Shown piece after piece: positions 44,084 to 53,526 of a stretch of DNA of 64,000 bases (the first letter of the stretch is position 1; each line of letters opens with the position of its first letter). The notes beneath the pieces were generated by a model. It was given only the letters and a program-made list of their open reading frames with translations. It did no database searches and was not told the DNA's origin. The position numbers and the translations under genes were made by a program. The DNA comes from an uncultured Bacteroidota bacterium (GTDB lineage Bacteria; Bacteroidota; Ignavibacteria; UBA10030; UBA8401): NCBI GenBank assembly GCA_937920105.1, contig CALETH010000042.1:15897-79896 (forward strand). Reading direction: 5' to 3'.

Positions 44084-45469
44084 ATGAAAAAATTTCTTCC
44101 ATGTATTATTCTTTTTACGATTGTTTTTCTTTCTCGTCTTCCATTTTTAGATTCCGGTTTTGGTTCTGACCCTGATGCATGGCGAGTGGTAAGCGTTGCT
44201 TCAAAAATTTCACTTCACCATCAATATTTTGCTTCACGCCTACCGGGTTATCCAGTACAAGAAATTCTTTATTCTTTTATACCACCCAATCCAATTTTTT
44301 TCAACGGCATTACAGCATTTCTCATTTCGTTATCCACATTTTTTTTTGCACTCATCCTTCAAAGACTTCATATAAAAAATTATTTTCTTGCCAGTTTGGC
44401 TTTTGCATTCACACCAATAATTTACATCAACAGCATTACTGCAATGGATTATGTATGGGCATTGGCATTTATTCTTGCTAGTATTTATTGTCTTTTTCAC
44501 AATAGGATATTATTCAGTGCTGTCCTTTTAGGAATTGCAACAGGGTGTCGCAGTACATCAATATTAATGCTTATTCCTTTAGGTATAATTTTATATAATA
44601 TAGAAAATAAAAAATTATCTAAAGTTATTCAATTTTGGAGTATTACTTCCATTGTTGGGTTTCTATGTTTTGTACCAGTAATCAAAAAATATGGAATAAA
44701 ATTTTTTGCAGTTCACTATAGTACCAATCTTCCCATATTGCAAATCTTTAGTATGATTTCTTTAGAAATATGGGGTGTACTTGGAGTGATAGGTTTTCTC
44801 TGTGTTTTTTTCAGTATACGAAAGAACACTATTTCTTATTCATTATGGAATACAATATCCTTATGTGTCATAGTAGTATATAGTTTACTTTTTCTTTTAC
44901 TTCCCTATGAAGCAGGATATTTAATACCGATAGTTCCATTTGTTATTATTGTAATACAGTATTTTGTTCGTCCAAAATTTTTTATTCTCTTTTGTTATTT
45001 TTTGATTCTTTCTTCTTTTATAATAAATATTTCTGTAGTAGATAGACCTTGGCATGTTCAACCCTCAAAATTATCTGTACTCTTTACAATGAATTCACGA
45101 AAATTTGTTGTTGATATATATGGTCCCATTATTTGTTCTTATTTGCAGAGAAAACAAGAAATCTCTTTTACAAAAAATATTTTATTAACCGGTAAAAAAT
45201 TAGAACAACCAAGCGTTGTGGTTGTTGGAGTGTGGATGCCTAAGGTTGTATTTTTTGCAGGAAAAGTATTACCAGAAGATACTGAACCATATTTTTCTTT
45301 TGAAGATGGAATAACAACCTATATTGATGTGTTAGATGCTGAAAATTTATCTTTCTACAAAAATAAAGGATATAAGATTTTCTATCTTCAAAGCCAAGAG
45401 CGGTATAATTATAATGTTACTGGTGTGCAGTTAAAAGAAAATGGTGGAGGTATGCTTGTTATTGAATAA
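44084..45469 (+). CDS. Polytopic GT-C-type glycosyltransferase-like membrane protein
   Basis: This is a 461 aa membrane protein with about ten hydrophobic segments and a small C-terminal soluble part (about 365-461). The early loop after the first helix reads FLDSGFGSDPDAWRV, in the position where GT-C enzymes (GT39 and related) carry their catalytic Asp. The overall layout fits a lipid-linked sugar transferase, but no family motif is strong. It stands between rnr and the protease/PD40 protein. An alternative is a non-catalytic DUF2723-like protein. Confidence 0.6.
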   Translation: MKKFLPCIILFTIVFLSRLPFLDSGFGSDPDAWRVVSVASKISLHHQYFASRLPGYPVQEILYSFIPPNPIFFNGITAFLISLSTFFFALILQRLHIKNYFLASLAFAFTPIIYINSITAMDYVWALAFILASIYCLFHNRILFSAVLLGIATGCRSTSILMLIPLGIILYNIENKKLSKVIQFWSITSIVGFLCFVPVIKKYGIKFFAVHYSTNLPILQIFSMISLEIWGVLGVIGFLCVFFSIRKNTISYSLWNTISLCVIVVYSLLFLLLPYEAGYLIPIVPFVIIVIQYFVRPKFFILFCYFLILSSFIINISVVDRPWHVQPSKLSVLFTMNSRKFVVDIYGPIICSYLQRKQEISFTKNILLTGKKLEQPSVVVVGVWMPKVVFFAGKVLPEDTEPYFSFEDGITTYIDVLDAENLSFYKNKGYKIFYLQSQERYNYNVTGVQLKENGGGMLVIE

Positions 45470-45541
45470 GGAAGAATACATTTACTTTCCCTCAAAAGAG
45501 TTGTATTTTGTGTTATATAATATCATTCTCACGAGGTATCC

Positions 45542-48500
45542 ATGAAAATCCGCATTATAATTCTCATCCTTACCATTTTTTGTACATTGCAAATATTTTC
45601 GCAACAAGCAAACTTTGGAAAAAACAAAGTGCAGTATAAAAAATTTGAGTGGTCTTATATCCAAACCGCACACTTTGATATTTACTTTTATCAAAGCGGA
45701 AAAGATATAGCACTATTCACCACAACTGCTGCGGAAAGTGCGTACGCCTCCATTAGTAAAAGTTTCAAATATCAAATCAACAATCGCATACCAATAATGG
45801 TGTACAATTCTCACAATGATTTTCAGCAAACCAATGTTATCGGGGAATATTTAGAAGAAGGAGTTGGCGGAGTTACCGAACTTTTCAAAAATCGCGTCGT
45901 GCTTCCGTTTGAGGGAGATTACAAACAATTTCGTCACGTTATTCACCACGAACTTGTTCACGCCGTTATCAACGATATGTTTTATGGCGGTTCAATACAA
46001 TCAATAATTTCTAACAACATCACTTTACAATTACCGTTGTGGTTCAATGAAGGAATCGCAGAGTACGAAGCCCTAAAATGGGATACCAATTCCGATATGT
46101 TTATGCGAGATGCAACACTCAACACCTATCTTCCACCAATAGAACGACTCGGCGGATATTTTGCATATCGCGGCGGACAATCCGTGTGGTATTACATTGC
46201 CAACAAATATGGAGAAGGAAAAATTTCTGAAATACTCAATCGCGTAAAAGGTTCGCGAAGTCTCGACCAAGGTTTTAAAGCAGCAATTGGCTTGACTGTT
46301 TCTGAACTTTCTGAACGATGGCAAAAAGAGCAAAAGAAAATTTATTGGCCAGATATTTCCAAACGAGAAGACCCGGAAGATTTTGCAACACGCATCACCA
46401 ATCACACCAAAGAAAATAATTTTTACAACACCAGTCCAGCAATTTCCCCGCAAGGAGATAAGATTGCATTTATTTCTGACCGCGATGATTATTTTGATGT
46501 TTTTATTATTTCTACTATTGATAATAAAATTGAAAAAATTATTGATGGTCAACAAACGAAAAATTTTGAAGAACTTCACTTACTCACTCCGGGAATTTCT
46601 TGGTCTCCTGATGGAAAACGCATTGCCATTTCCGTAAAAAGTGGAGAGCGAGATGCTATTTTTTTAGTAGATGTAAAAAGCGGTGAGCAAGAAAAAATAG
46701 ATTTCAATTTAGAAGGAATTTTTTCTGTGGATTGGTCTCATCAAGGAAACAAACTCGCCTTTGTTGGAAATACCTCAACACAATCCGATATTTATATGTA
46801 TGATTTGGAAACAAAACAATTAACCAATCTCACCAAGGATATTTTTTCCGATGCAGACCCATCATGGTCTCCGGATGGAACGACAGTATATTTTGTTTCG
46901 GATAGAAATGGAAATCTCACAACATCATTACCAAAAAATTTTAGTATAGCAACTTATAATTATTCACAAAAAGATATTTACTCTATTGATATACAATCCA
47001 AAACCATCACCCAAATTACCAATGATGGTAAAAGTGATGAAACTTCTCCAATAGTTGCTGATAGTGGAAAAAAACTTTTATATGTTTCTGATAGAAATGG
47101 TATTGGAAATGTGTACGAAAGAATTTTAGCAACAAATGAAGTTCGACCCATCACCAATTCTATTACAGGAGTGTATCAACTTTCACTTTCTCGTGATGGA
47201 AATAAATTAGCATTTTCTTCACTCAGTCAAGCCGGCTTTGATATTTTTCTTCTCAAAACTCCAATGGAAAGAAAATTAACGGTACAAGAACTTGAACTTA
47301 CCGAACATCTCAAAAGAAAAAATACCCTTACACAAATTTTTTCGGATACGGCATCTCCAAAAAATGATACCACTGAATTATACGGAAAAAATATCCGCAT
47401 AGATTTTAATAATTATACTTTTTCTGAAGATACAACATTAACACCGTCCTCAAACCTTGCTTCATTAAAAAATACTGTTGATGAAGAAGGAAATTACAAA
47501 GTGCAAAAATACAAAATTTCTTTTTCTCCGGATATTGTGTACGGAAGTGCTGGCTTCAGCACTTTTTACGGAGTGCAAGGTACAACCATCATGGCATTCA
47601 GTGATATGTTGGGAGACCACCAAATAGTATTTCAAACAAATTTATTGTTGGATTTAAAAAACAGCGATTACATTTTATCTTACTATTATTTCCCTGGATT
47701 GATTGATTATGGAATCCAAGGTTACCACAGTGCGAGATTTTTACAGCTTTCTAATCCCTATGGATTATCAATTTATCGTTTTCGTTCGTGGGGTGCATCT
47801 GTTCTTGCATCATATCCATTAGATAAATTTCGCCGGCTTGAAAGTTCGCTCAATTGGATGAATCTTTCACGCGAAAATTTGGATTACGTTCCTGCAGGTT
47901 TTGCAGACCCAAATCAAAATCGCGTACTCATTTTTCCTACACTCAGTTATGTGTATGATACAGTCTTGTGGGGAATGCTTGCTCCCAATAACGGAACTCG
48001 ATATAATCTTTCCGCAATGGTCAGTCCATCATTAGGAAAAAATTCTGTGGACTTTCAAACGTTTACGTTGGATTATCGGACATATTTTAAATTTTGGAAT
48101 GAATATTCTTTTGCAATACGATTATCTGGCGGAATAAGTTTGGGAAAAAATCCGCAAAACTTTTTTATCGGTGGAACAGAAAATTGGATAAACTATGATT
48201 ACTCTCGCGGAATTCCCATCCGCAATGTAGAAGATTATGCATTTCTTTCTCCTGTAGTTCCGTTACGTGGATATGATATGAATGTGAGCAGTGGAAATAA
48301 ATTTGCTTTGATGAATTACGAATTGCGATTTCCGCTTATTCGTTATTTGGTCACTGGCGGACTTCCGTTATTTTTCCAAAATATTCTCGGTGTTGCTTTT
48401 GTGGATGTTGGTTCTGCATGGACTGATACAAAAGCATATAAGGGCTTTACTGTAGATGAACAAAAAAATGTGGTAACACAAGATTTACTTATCGGTACTG

Positions 48501-48619
48501 GTTTTGGTACAAGAATATTTTTCTTTGGATTACCTTTTAAAATAGATGCTGCATGGTCTTTCAATGGAGCAAAATTTTCTAAACCAAAATATTATATTTC
48601 TCTTGGTGGTGATTTTTGA
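45542..48619 (+). CDS. Peptidase MA-like / PD40 (TolB-type propeller) / outer-membrane barrel fusion protein
   Basis: This is a 1025 aa exported protein (signal peptide about 1-19). The N-terminal domain (about 30-260) has a zinc-peptidase site: H136-E137-x-x-H140 in HHELVHAVI and E170 in WFNEGIAEYEAL, as in MA-clan gluzincins. A TolB-like propeller of PD40 repeats (about 280-570) follows, with ISPQGDKIAFISDRDDYFDVF and SWSPDGTTVYFVSDRNGN. The last ~390 residues are beta-rich (about 640-1025) and resemble a BamA/D15-type barrel, ending in GGDF. It should therefore be an outer-membrane protein with a periplasmic protease and propeller. Similar fusions occur in Bacteroidota, and their role is unknown. 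Confidence 0.82.
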   Translation: MKIRIIILILTIFCTLQIFSQQANFGKNKVQYKKFEWSYIQTAHFDIYFYQSGKDIALFTTTAAESAYASISKSFKYQINNRIPIMVYNSHNDFQQTNVIGEYLEEGVGGVTELFKNRVVLPFEGDYKQFRHVIHHELVHAVINDMFYGGSIQSIISNNITLQLPLWFNEGIAEYEALKWDTNSDMFMRDATLNTYLPPIERLGGYFAYRGGQSVWYYIANKYGEGKISEILNRVKGSRSLDQGFKAAIGLTVSELSERWQKEQKKIYWPDISKREDPEDFATRITNHTKENNFYNTSPAISPQGDKIAFISDRDDYFDVFIISTIDNKIEKIIDGQQTKNFEELHLLTPGISWSPDGKRIAISVKSGERDAIFLVDVKSGEQEKIDFNLEGIFSVDWSHQGNKLAFVGNTSTQSDIYMYDLETKQLTNLTKDIFSDADPSWSPDGTTVYFVSDRNGNLTTSLPKNFSIATYNYSQKDIYSIDIQSKTITQITNDGKSDETSPIVADSGKKLLYVSDRNGIGNVYERILATNEVRPITNSITGVYQLSLSRDGNKLAFSSLSQAGFDIFLLKTPMERKLTVQELELTEHLKRKNTLTQIFSDTASPKNDTTELYGKNIRIDFNNYTFSEDTTLTPSSNLASLKNTVDEEGNYKVQKYKISFSPDIVYGSAGFSTFYGVQGTTIMAFSDMLGDHQIVFQTNLLLDLKNSDYILSYYYFPGLIDYGIQGYHSARFLQLSNPYGLSIYRFRSWGASVLASYPLDKFRRLESSLNWMNLSRENLDYVPAGFADPNQNRVLIFPTLSYVYDTVLWGMLAPNNGTRYNLSAMVSPSLGKNSVDFQTFTLDYRTYFKFWNEYSFAIRLSGGISLGKNPQNFFIGGTENWINYDYSRGIPIRNVEDYAFLSPVVPLRGYDMNVSSGNKFALMNYELRFPLIRYLVTGGLPLFFQNILGVAFVDVGSAWTDTKAYKGFTVDEQKNVVTQDLLIGTGFGTRIFFFGLPFKIDAAWSFNGAKFSKPKYYISLGGDF

Positions 48620-49251
48620 AAAAAATAGCAACTTTTTGGCAAGCAACAAAAATTGAATCAAAAAATTTAGTAAAGGTATTTGTACCAATTTTTTGGAAAA
48701 CTGCATTAATAAGTATCGCCTTATTTTTTATTATTTCAGTTGTATTTTTTTTAAATCAAAAAATAGAAAACAGTGAAATAGTAATAACATCATTATTTAT
48801 TATAATCTTTTCTGTTTGTATTGGTATTCTAGTGGGAATAGTTATTTCATTATTACGAGTGTTATGGTCCATTTCTGGATACGGTGCATTGATAATTTTG
48901 ATTCTTGTACCATTATATAGTGTAATTGTTTTTTGGCTTTTTGATGGAATGATAGAAGCACAAATTAAAGTTCTTCAAGGAACGTTACAAGGACAAGGTT
49001 ATGCTGGTGCTCATGGTGGTGGTATCATCGCGCTTATTTTTTTACCGTTTTTGTTATTAGATTTACTTGTAAGTGGATTTGTCTGGGAATTTTTTAAGCT
49101 ATTATTGGTTTATAGTATAATGTTTTTATTAGCAGTTATATTTCCAATTTTAACAGGTATCATATTATTTTCTTATAAGTTTATTAAACAGATAAAATCA
49201 CGTTCTGTACTGTTACAAGAATTAGCCAAGGAAAAATCTCAACTACAATAA
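48616..49251 (+). CDS. Membrane protein of unknown function, TTG start
   Basis: This is a 211 aa protein with four or five hydrophobic helices and a charged C-terminal tail (SRSVLLQELAKEKSQLQ). The start is TTG at 48616, overlapping the previous stop by 4 bp (TTGA), so it is translationally coupled to the barrel protein. A Gly-rich loop (GTLQGQGYAGAHGGG) lies between two helices. I recognise no family. It may assist the outer-membrane protein made just before it, but this is only inferred from position. Confidence 0.6.
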   Translation: MKKIATFWQATKIESKNLVKVFVPIFWKTALISIALFFIISVVFFLNQKIENSEIVITSLFIIIFSVCIGILVGIVISLLRVLWSISGYGALIILILVPLYSVIVFWLFDGMIEAQIKVLQGTLQGQGYAGAHGGGIIALIFLPFLLLDLLVSGFVWEFFKLLLVYSIMFLLAVIFPILTGIILFSYKFIKQIKSRSVLLQELAKEKSQLQ

Positions 49252-49306
49252 AAAAGTATTTTTTTTTAAAAATTTCTTCAATTGTTTAAATTTGAAAAAT
49301 ACATAA

Positions 49307-51379
49307 ATGTACAATGTTCATGAATTTCTTACTGCAATTGCCATTGTTCTTTGTGTTGCAGCAATTACAACGGTTGTCTTCCAATGGTTACGTCAGCCTG
49401 TTGTTCTGGGCTACATTATTGCTGGATTAATTGTTGGACCGCATGTTCCTATACCGCTTGTTGCTGATAGTAATATAGTTACCACTCTTTCCGAACTTGG
49501 CGTTATCTTGCTGATGTTTTCCCTTGGTTTGGAATTTAGTCTTCGTAAGCTTTTAAAAGTTGGTTCAACAGCCAGTATTATTGCTGTATTCCAATCTAGT
49601 GTGATGGTTTGGTTGGGTTTTTCATTTGGACGTTTGTTTGGCTGGACTACCATAGAAAGTTTATTTACCGGAGCAATTATAGCAATTTCCAGTACCACTA
49701 TTATTGCCAAAGTTTTTGATGAACAAAAAATTTATGGAAAATTAAGAGAAATAGTTGTTGGAGTTTTAATTGTTGAAGACCTTATTGGAATAGTATTTAT
49801 GGCAATGCTTACGGGTATTGTCTCTGGAAGTGGTTTAGAGCCACTTCCATTAGCAATGACGGTAGGGAAACTTGCTGCTTTTTTAGTTGGTTTACTTGGG
49901 ATAGGTCTCTTTATTGTCCCACGTGTAATGAAAAAAATTACAAAACTTGACCGTAAAGAAACCACATTAGTTGCAAGTATCGGATTTTGTTTTGCCATCT
50001 CTCTTCTTGCCAACGAATTTGGATATTCTGTTGCACTTGGTGCATTTCTCGCCGGTTCACTCATCGCAGAATCTGGAGAAGAAAAACAAGTAGAACATCT
50101 TATCGAACCTGTACGAGATATGTTCGCTGCCATATTTTTTGTTTCAGTAGGAATGTCTATTAATCCGGCAATTATTCTTCAATATCTCCCCATAATTATT
50201 ATACTTACTCTTATTGTTATTGTTGGGAAATTTTTTGCTGTTAGTGTAGGAACATTCCTTACAGGAAACGGATTGCGTACATCAATCCAAACGGGAATGA
50301 GTATGGCACAAATCGGAGAATTTTCCTTTATTATTGCTGCGCTGGGAATTTCATTAAAAGCAACGGGAGAATTTCTTTATCCTATAGCAGTAGCCATTTC
50401 AGCATTAACAACATTATCTACTCCTCTATTAATTCGTAATTCAGTTCCCTTTACAAATTTTATAGATAGAAAACTTCCAAAACCATTACAAACATTTACC
50501 GCACTATATGCAGGTTGGATAGAATCCCTACGACCTGTATTTGAAAAAAAAAGAAAAACAAATCCAGTAAGACGCCTTTTTTATTTGTTGATTATTGATG
50601 CAGTATTTCTTGCAGGAATAATTATTGGGACCGCATTAATAATTGAGTCATCAATCCCTCTAATTCAAAAATATCTTCAACTAACTGAAACAGTAATAAA
50701 AATAACAATAGTTATTCTATCAAGTATTCTTTGTGTACCATTTTGTATTGGAATAGTACGTCTTGGAAGAAAATTAGGAACATTCTTGGCTCAAATGGCT
50801 CTTCCCAATAAAAAAGAAGGACGTGTTGATATTGTAGCAGCACCTCGAAGAATGCTTATAGTAACATTACAGCTAGGAACTATTTTTCTTGTGGGAATCC
50901 CATTATTTGCAATTACACAACCATTCCTTCCAACAATCCCAACAATATCAATTTTTATAATTATAACCATTATCCTTAGTATTATTTTTTGGAGAAGTGC
51001 TGCTAATCTTCAAGGTCATGTAAGAGCTGGAGTAGAAGTCATTACCCAAGCATTAAATTTTCAATCACGAAAAAGTACTACTTTACAAAAAAATGAAAAA
51101 ATATCTCTCAATGAAATTCACCAATTAATTCCAGGTTTTGGGGATATTATAGAAATCAATTTAGCAGCAGGAAGTTTCGCTATAGAAAAAACATTGGCGA
51201 ATTTAAATCTTCGTGGAGTAACAGAAGCAACCGTACTTGCTATTACACGAAATTCTCAAAGTATTATCCCAACAGCACATGAATTGTTAAAAGAAAATGA
51301 CATTCTTATATTAAGTGGTACACACGAAGCAGTGAAATCAGCAAAAAATTTTCTTTCTACTGGGAAGATATCAGCATAA
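49307..51379 (+). CDS. CPA2-family cation:proton antiporter with C-terminal RCK_C domain
   Basis: This is a 690 aa transporter of the KefB/KefC type. Residues 1-385 form the Na+/H+ exchanger domain, with GYIIAGLIVGPHVPIPL, LGVILLMFSLGLEFS, the discontinuous helix SSTTIIAKVFDE and VLIVEDLIGI (the conserved acidic pair). Instead of a TrkA_N nucleotide-binding domain, residues ~420-565 hold four more hydrophobic helices. A TrkA_C/RCK_C-like domain ends the protein (about 600-690, LANLNLRGVTEATVLAITRN and LLKENDILILSGT). It likely exchanges K+ or Na+ for protons. No glutathione-gating partner (KefF/G) is nearby. Confidence 0.9.
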   Translation: MYNVHEFLTAIAIVLCVAAITTVVFQWLRQPVVLGYIIAGLIVGPHVPIPLVADSNIVTTLSELGVILLMFSLGLEFSLRKLLKVGSTASIIAVFQSSVMVWLGFSFGRLFGWTTIESLFTGAIIAISSTTIIAKVFDEQKIYGKLREIVVGVLIVEDLIGIVFMAMLTGIVSGSGLEPLPLAMTVGKLAAFLVGLLGIGLFIVPRVMKKITKLDRKETTLVASIGFCFAISLLANEFGYSVALGAFLAGSLIAESGEEKQVEHLIEPVRDMFAAIFFVSVGMSINPAIILQYLPIIIILTLIVIVGKFFAVSVGTFLTGNGLRTSIQTGMSMAQIGEFSFIIAALGISLKATGEFLYPIAVAISALTTLSTPLLIRNSVPFTNFIDRKLPKPLQTFTALYAGWIESLRPVFEKKRKTNPVRRLFYLLIIDAVFLAGIIIGTALIIESSIPLIQKYLQLTETVIKITIVILSSILCVPFCIGIVRLGRKLGTFLAQMALPNKKEGRVDIVAAPRRMLIVTLQLGTIFLVGIPLFAITQPFLPTIPTISIFIIITIILSIIFWRSAANLQGHVRAGVEVITQALNFQSRKSTTLQKNEKISLNEIHQLIPGFGDIIEINLAAGSFAIEKTLANLNLRGVTEATVLAITRNSQSIIPTAHELLKENDILILSGTHEAVKSAKNFLSTGKISA

Positions 51380-51413
51380 AAAAATATTCATTTAAATAAT
51401 CATACAAATATTC

Positions 51414-52346
51414 ATGTCTAGCGAAAAACAAGAACTTCAACAATTCGAAGCCCGCATCAACGCCGGCGAAAAAATCGAACCAAAAGATTGGATGCCAGAA
51501 CGGTATCGTACACAACTCATCCGCATGATTTCGCAACACGCCCATTCTGAAATTGTGGGAATGTTACCCGAAGGAAATTGGATAACACGTGCACCAAGTC
51601 TGCGAAGAAAAATGTCACTTATTGCAAAAGTTCAGGACGAAGCCGGACACGGACTCTATTTATATTGTGCTGCAGAAACATTAGGCGCAGATAGAAAAGA
51701 TTTAATTGATGATTTGCTTGAAGGCAAAGCAAAATATTCGCAAATATTTAACTATCCAACACTCTCATGGGCAGATATCGGTGTTATCGGATGGTTTGTT
51801 GATGGAGCAGCAATTGTGAACCAAACCATGTTAGCAAAATCTTCGTATGGACCGTACTCGCGAGCAAATTTGCGAATTTGTAAAGAAGAAAATTTTCACA
51901 AAAAACAGGGATATGAAATTGTTGCTACAATGGCAAAGGGAACACCTGAACAACGGGAAATGGTTCAAGATGCTGTCAACCGATGGTGGTGGCCCTCACT
52001 CATGATGTTTGGTCCAACAGATACACAATCACCCAACAGTGCAGAACTCATGAAGTGGAAAGTAAAACTCCAAAGCAATGATGACTTACGTCAGCGATTT
52101 GTGAATCTTACCGTACCACAAGCAAAAGCCGTTAATCTCACTTTGCCAGACCCGGATTTACGGTATGATGAAAAAACACACGATTGGCATTTTGGAAAAA
52201 TTAATTGGGAAGAATTTTTTGAAGTGATTAACGGAAATGGACCGTGCAATAAAGAACGAATGTCCGCACGCAGAAAAGCCCACAATGATGGTGAATGGGT
52301 ACGAGAAGCAGCGGAAGCGTATGCGAAGAAGAAGATAAAACGGTAA
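51414..52346 (+). CDS. paaA: 1,2-phenylacetyl-CoA epoxidase, catalytic subunit A
   Basis: This is a 310 aa ferritin-like di-iron monooxygenase subunit that epoxidises the ring of phenylacetyl-CoA. The iron ligands are visible: Glu46 (HSEIVG), Glu76 and His79 (QDEAGHGLY), and Glu159 and His162 (KEENFHKKQG). Length and the QDEAGHGLYLYCAAETLG block are diagnostic. It acts with PaaB and PaaC, with electrons from PaaE, which is absent here. The rest of the paa genes start 6.3 kb downstream, so paaA is cut off from its operon by a surface-protein cassette. A family C repeat overlaps its stop. Confidence 0.96.
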   Translation: MSSEKQELQQFEARINAGEKIEPKDWMPERYRTQLIRMISQHAHSEIVGMLPEGNWITRAPSLRRKMSLIAKVQDEAGHGLYLYCAAETLGADRKDLIDDLLEGKAKYSQIFNYPTLSWADIGVIGWFVDGAAIVNQTMLAKSSYGPYSRANLRICKEENFHKKQGYEIVATMAKGTPEQREMVQDAVNRWWWPSLMMFGPTDTQSPNSAELMKWKVKLQSNDDLRQRFVNLTVPQAKAVNLTLPDPDLRYDEKTHDWHFGKINWEEFFEVINGNGPCNKERMSARRKAHNDGEWVREAAEAYAKKKIKR

Positions 52347-52372
52347 AACTATGATTAAATGATTTTTTTGAT
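52344..52372. repeat. Family C repeat at the end of paaA
   Basis: It reads TAAAACTATGATTAAATGAT from the paaA stop onward and marks the left boundary of the cassette that separates paaA from paaB. Confidence 0.6.
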
Positions 52373-52431
52373 AACTCTGATTCAGAAAAAATTATAATAA
52401 CTATTAACTAATTTCAGAAAGGATTTTTTTT

Positions 52432-53517
52432 ATGTGGAGCAAACTTTTTACAACGTTGGCTTTTATATTGATATTTGGCAGAATTGTTTTGGCACAGCAG
52501 TGGCAAGGGAGCAGTGATACAACTGGTAGTATTTATAGAAATGGACGTATTGGGTTGGGGTTATCAAATCCTCAGTACCCTATTAATATATTTTCTACAG
52601 TAAATGATGACCATGTTGCTCGTGTAGATTGGAATAACACAACTAACGGATTGCATACATGGCGTCATCCGTTTGTAGGATATTGGAGTGATATGACACT
52701 AGGAAAAAATATAGCAGTGGAAGTGGGACAGTCTCCTAGTTTAAAAAATACAGCATTTATGAGTTTTCATTATGATGGTTATAGTAGTGATAAAAACTAT
52801 TTACAGTTAGGATTATTTTTTGTTGATAGTTTATTTGTAATGAATGGGGCACGAAATATAGGAATTAATACAACGAATCCACAGTATCCATTGAATATAT
52901 TTTCTACAGTAAATGATGACCATGTTGTTCGTGTGGATTGGAAAAACACTGTAAATGGACTTCATACATGGCGTCATCCATTTGTAGGATATTGGAATGA
53001 TATGACACCAGGGAAAAATATAGCAATAGAAGTTGGACAATCTCCTAGTTTAAAAAATACAGCATTTATGAGTTTTCATTATGTAGGTCCAAGTAGTGAT
53101 GATAATTATTTACAGTTAGGATTATTTTTGGTTAATGATGCGTTTGTTATAAATGGACTAGGAAATATTGGCATAGGATTAGTTACGCCTGATAACAATT
53201 ACAAATTAACCGTAAACGGAAAAATAAAAACTAAAGAACTCAAAGTAACTTCTACCGGTTGGCCAGATTTTGTTTTCGAAGAAAATTATCAATTACCTTC
53301 TTTAATGGAGGTGGAAAACTATATTAAAGAACATAAACGCTTATCCGGTATTCCTTCTGCCGAACATGTTGAAAAAGAAGGAATCGCTGTAGGAGAAATA
53401 CAATCTAAACTTTTACAAAAGATAGAAGAATTGACTTTATATGTGATAGAACAAAATAAAAAATATGAAACGTTGAATAAAAAGTACGAAGAGTTACAAG
53501 AAAGAGTTAGTAAATAA
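52432..53517 (+). CDS. Exported tail-fibre-like protein with a 103-residue internal tandem duplication
   Basis: This is a 361 aa protein. The signal peptide spans about 1-21 (GRIVLAQ). Two near-identical units follow with a period of 309 bp (103 aa), starting near 'NPQYPINIFSTVNDD' and 'NPQYPLNIFSTVNDD'. The C-terminal part (about 270-361) contains LPSLMEVENYIKEHKRLSGI and a coiled coil (LLQKIEELTLYVIEQNKKYE), the region found at the end of many Bacteroidota 'tail fibre domain' surface proteins. There is no T9SS sorting domain. It is the first gene of the cassette inserted in the paa region. The function is unknown; adhesion is a guess. Confidence 0.7.
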   Translation: MWSKLFTTLAFILIFGRIVLAQQWQGSSDTTGSIYRNGRIGLGLSNPQYPINIFSTVNDDHVARVDWNNTTNGLHTWRHPFVGYWSDMTLGKNIAVEVGQSPSLKNTAFMSFHYDGYSSDKNYLQLGLFFVDSLFVMNGARNIGINTTNPQYPLNIFSTVNDDHVVRVDWKNTVNGLHTWRHPFVGYWNDMTPGKNIAIEVGQSPSLKNTAFMSFHYVGPSSDDNYLQLGLFLVNDAFVINGLGNIGIGLVTPDNNYKLTVNGKIKTKELKVTSTGWPDFVFEENYQLPSLMEVENYIKEHKRLSGIPSAEHVEKEGIAVGEIQSKLLQKIEELTLYVIEQNKKYETLNKKYEELQERVSK

Positions 53518-53526
53518 TAATATAGA

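Noticed and set aside
46073..46579. 168 aa open frame antisense to the protease/PD40/barrel gene
   Set aside because: It is a shadow of a long, well-supported gene. Its Phe/Ile/Asn-rich composition reflects reversed AT-rich codons and it has no start context.
49732..50133. 133 aa open frame antisense to the antiporter gene
   Set aside because: It lies wholly inside a conserved transporter gene and its composition fits a reversed membrane-protein sequence.
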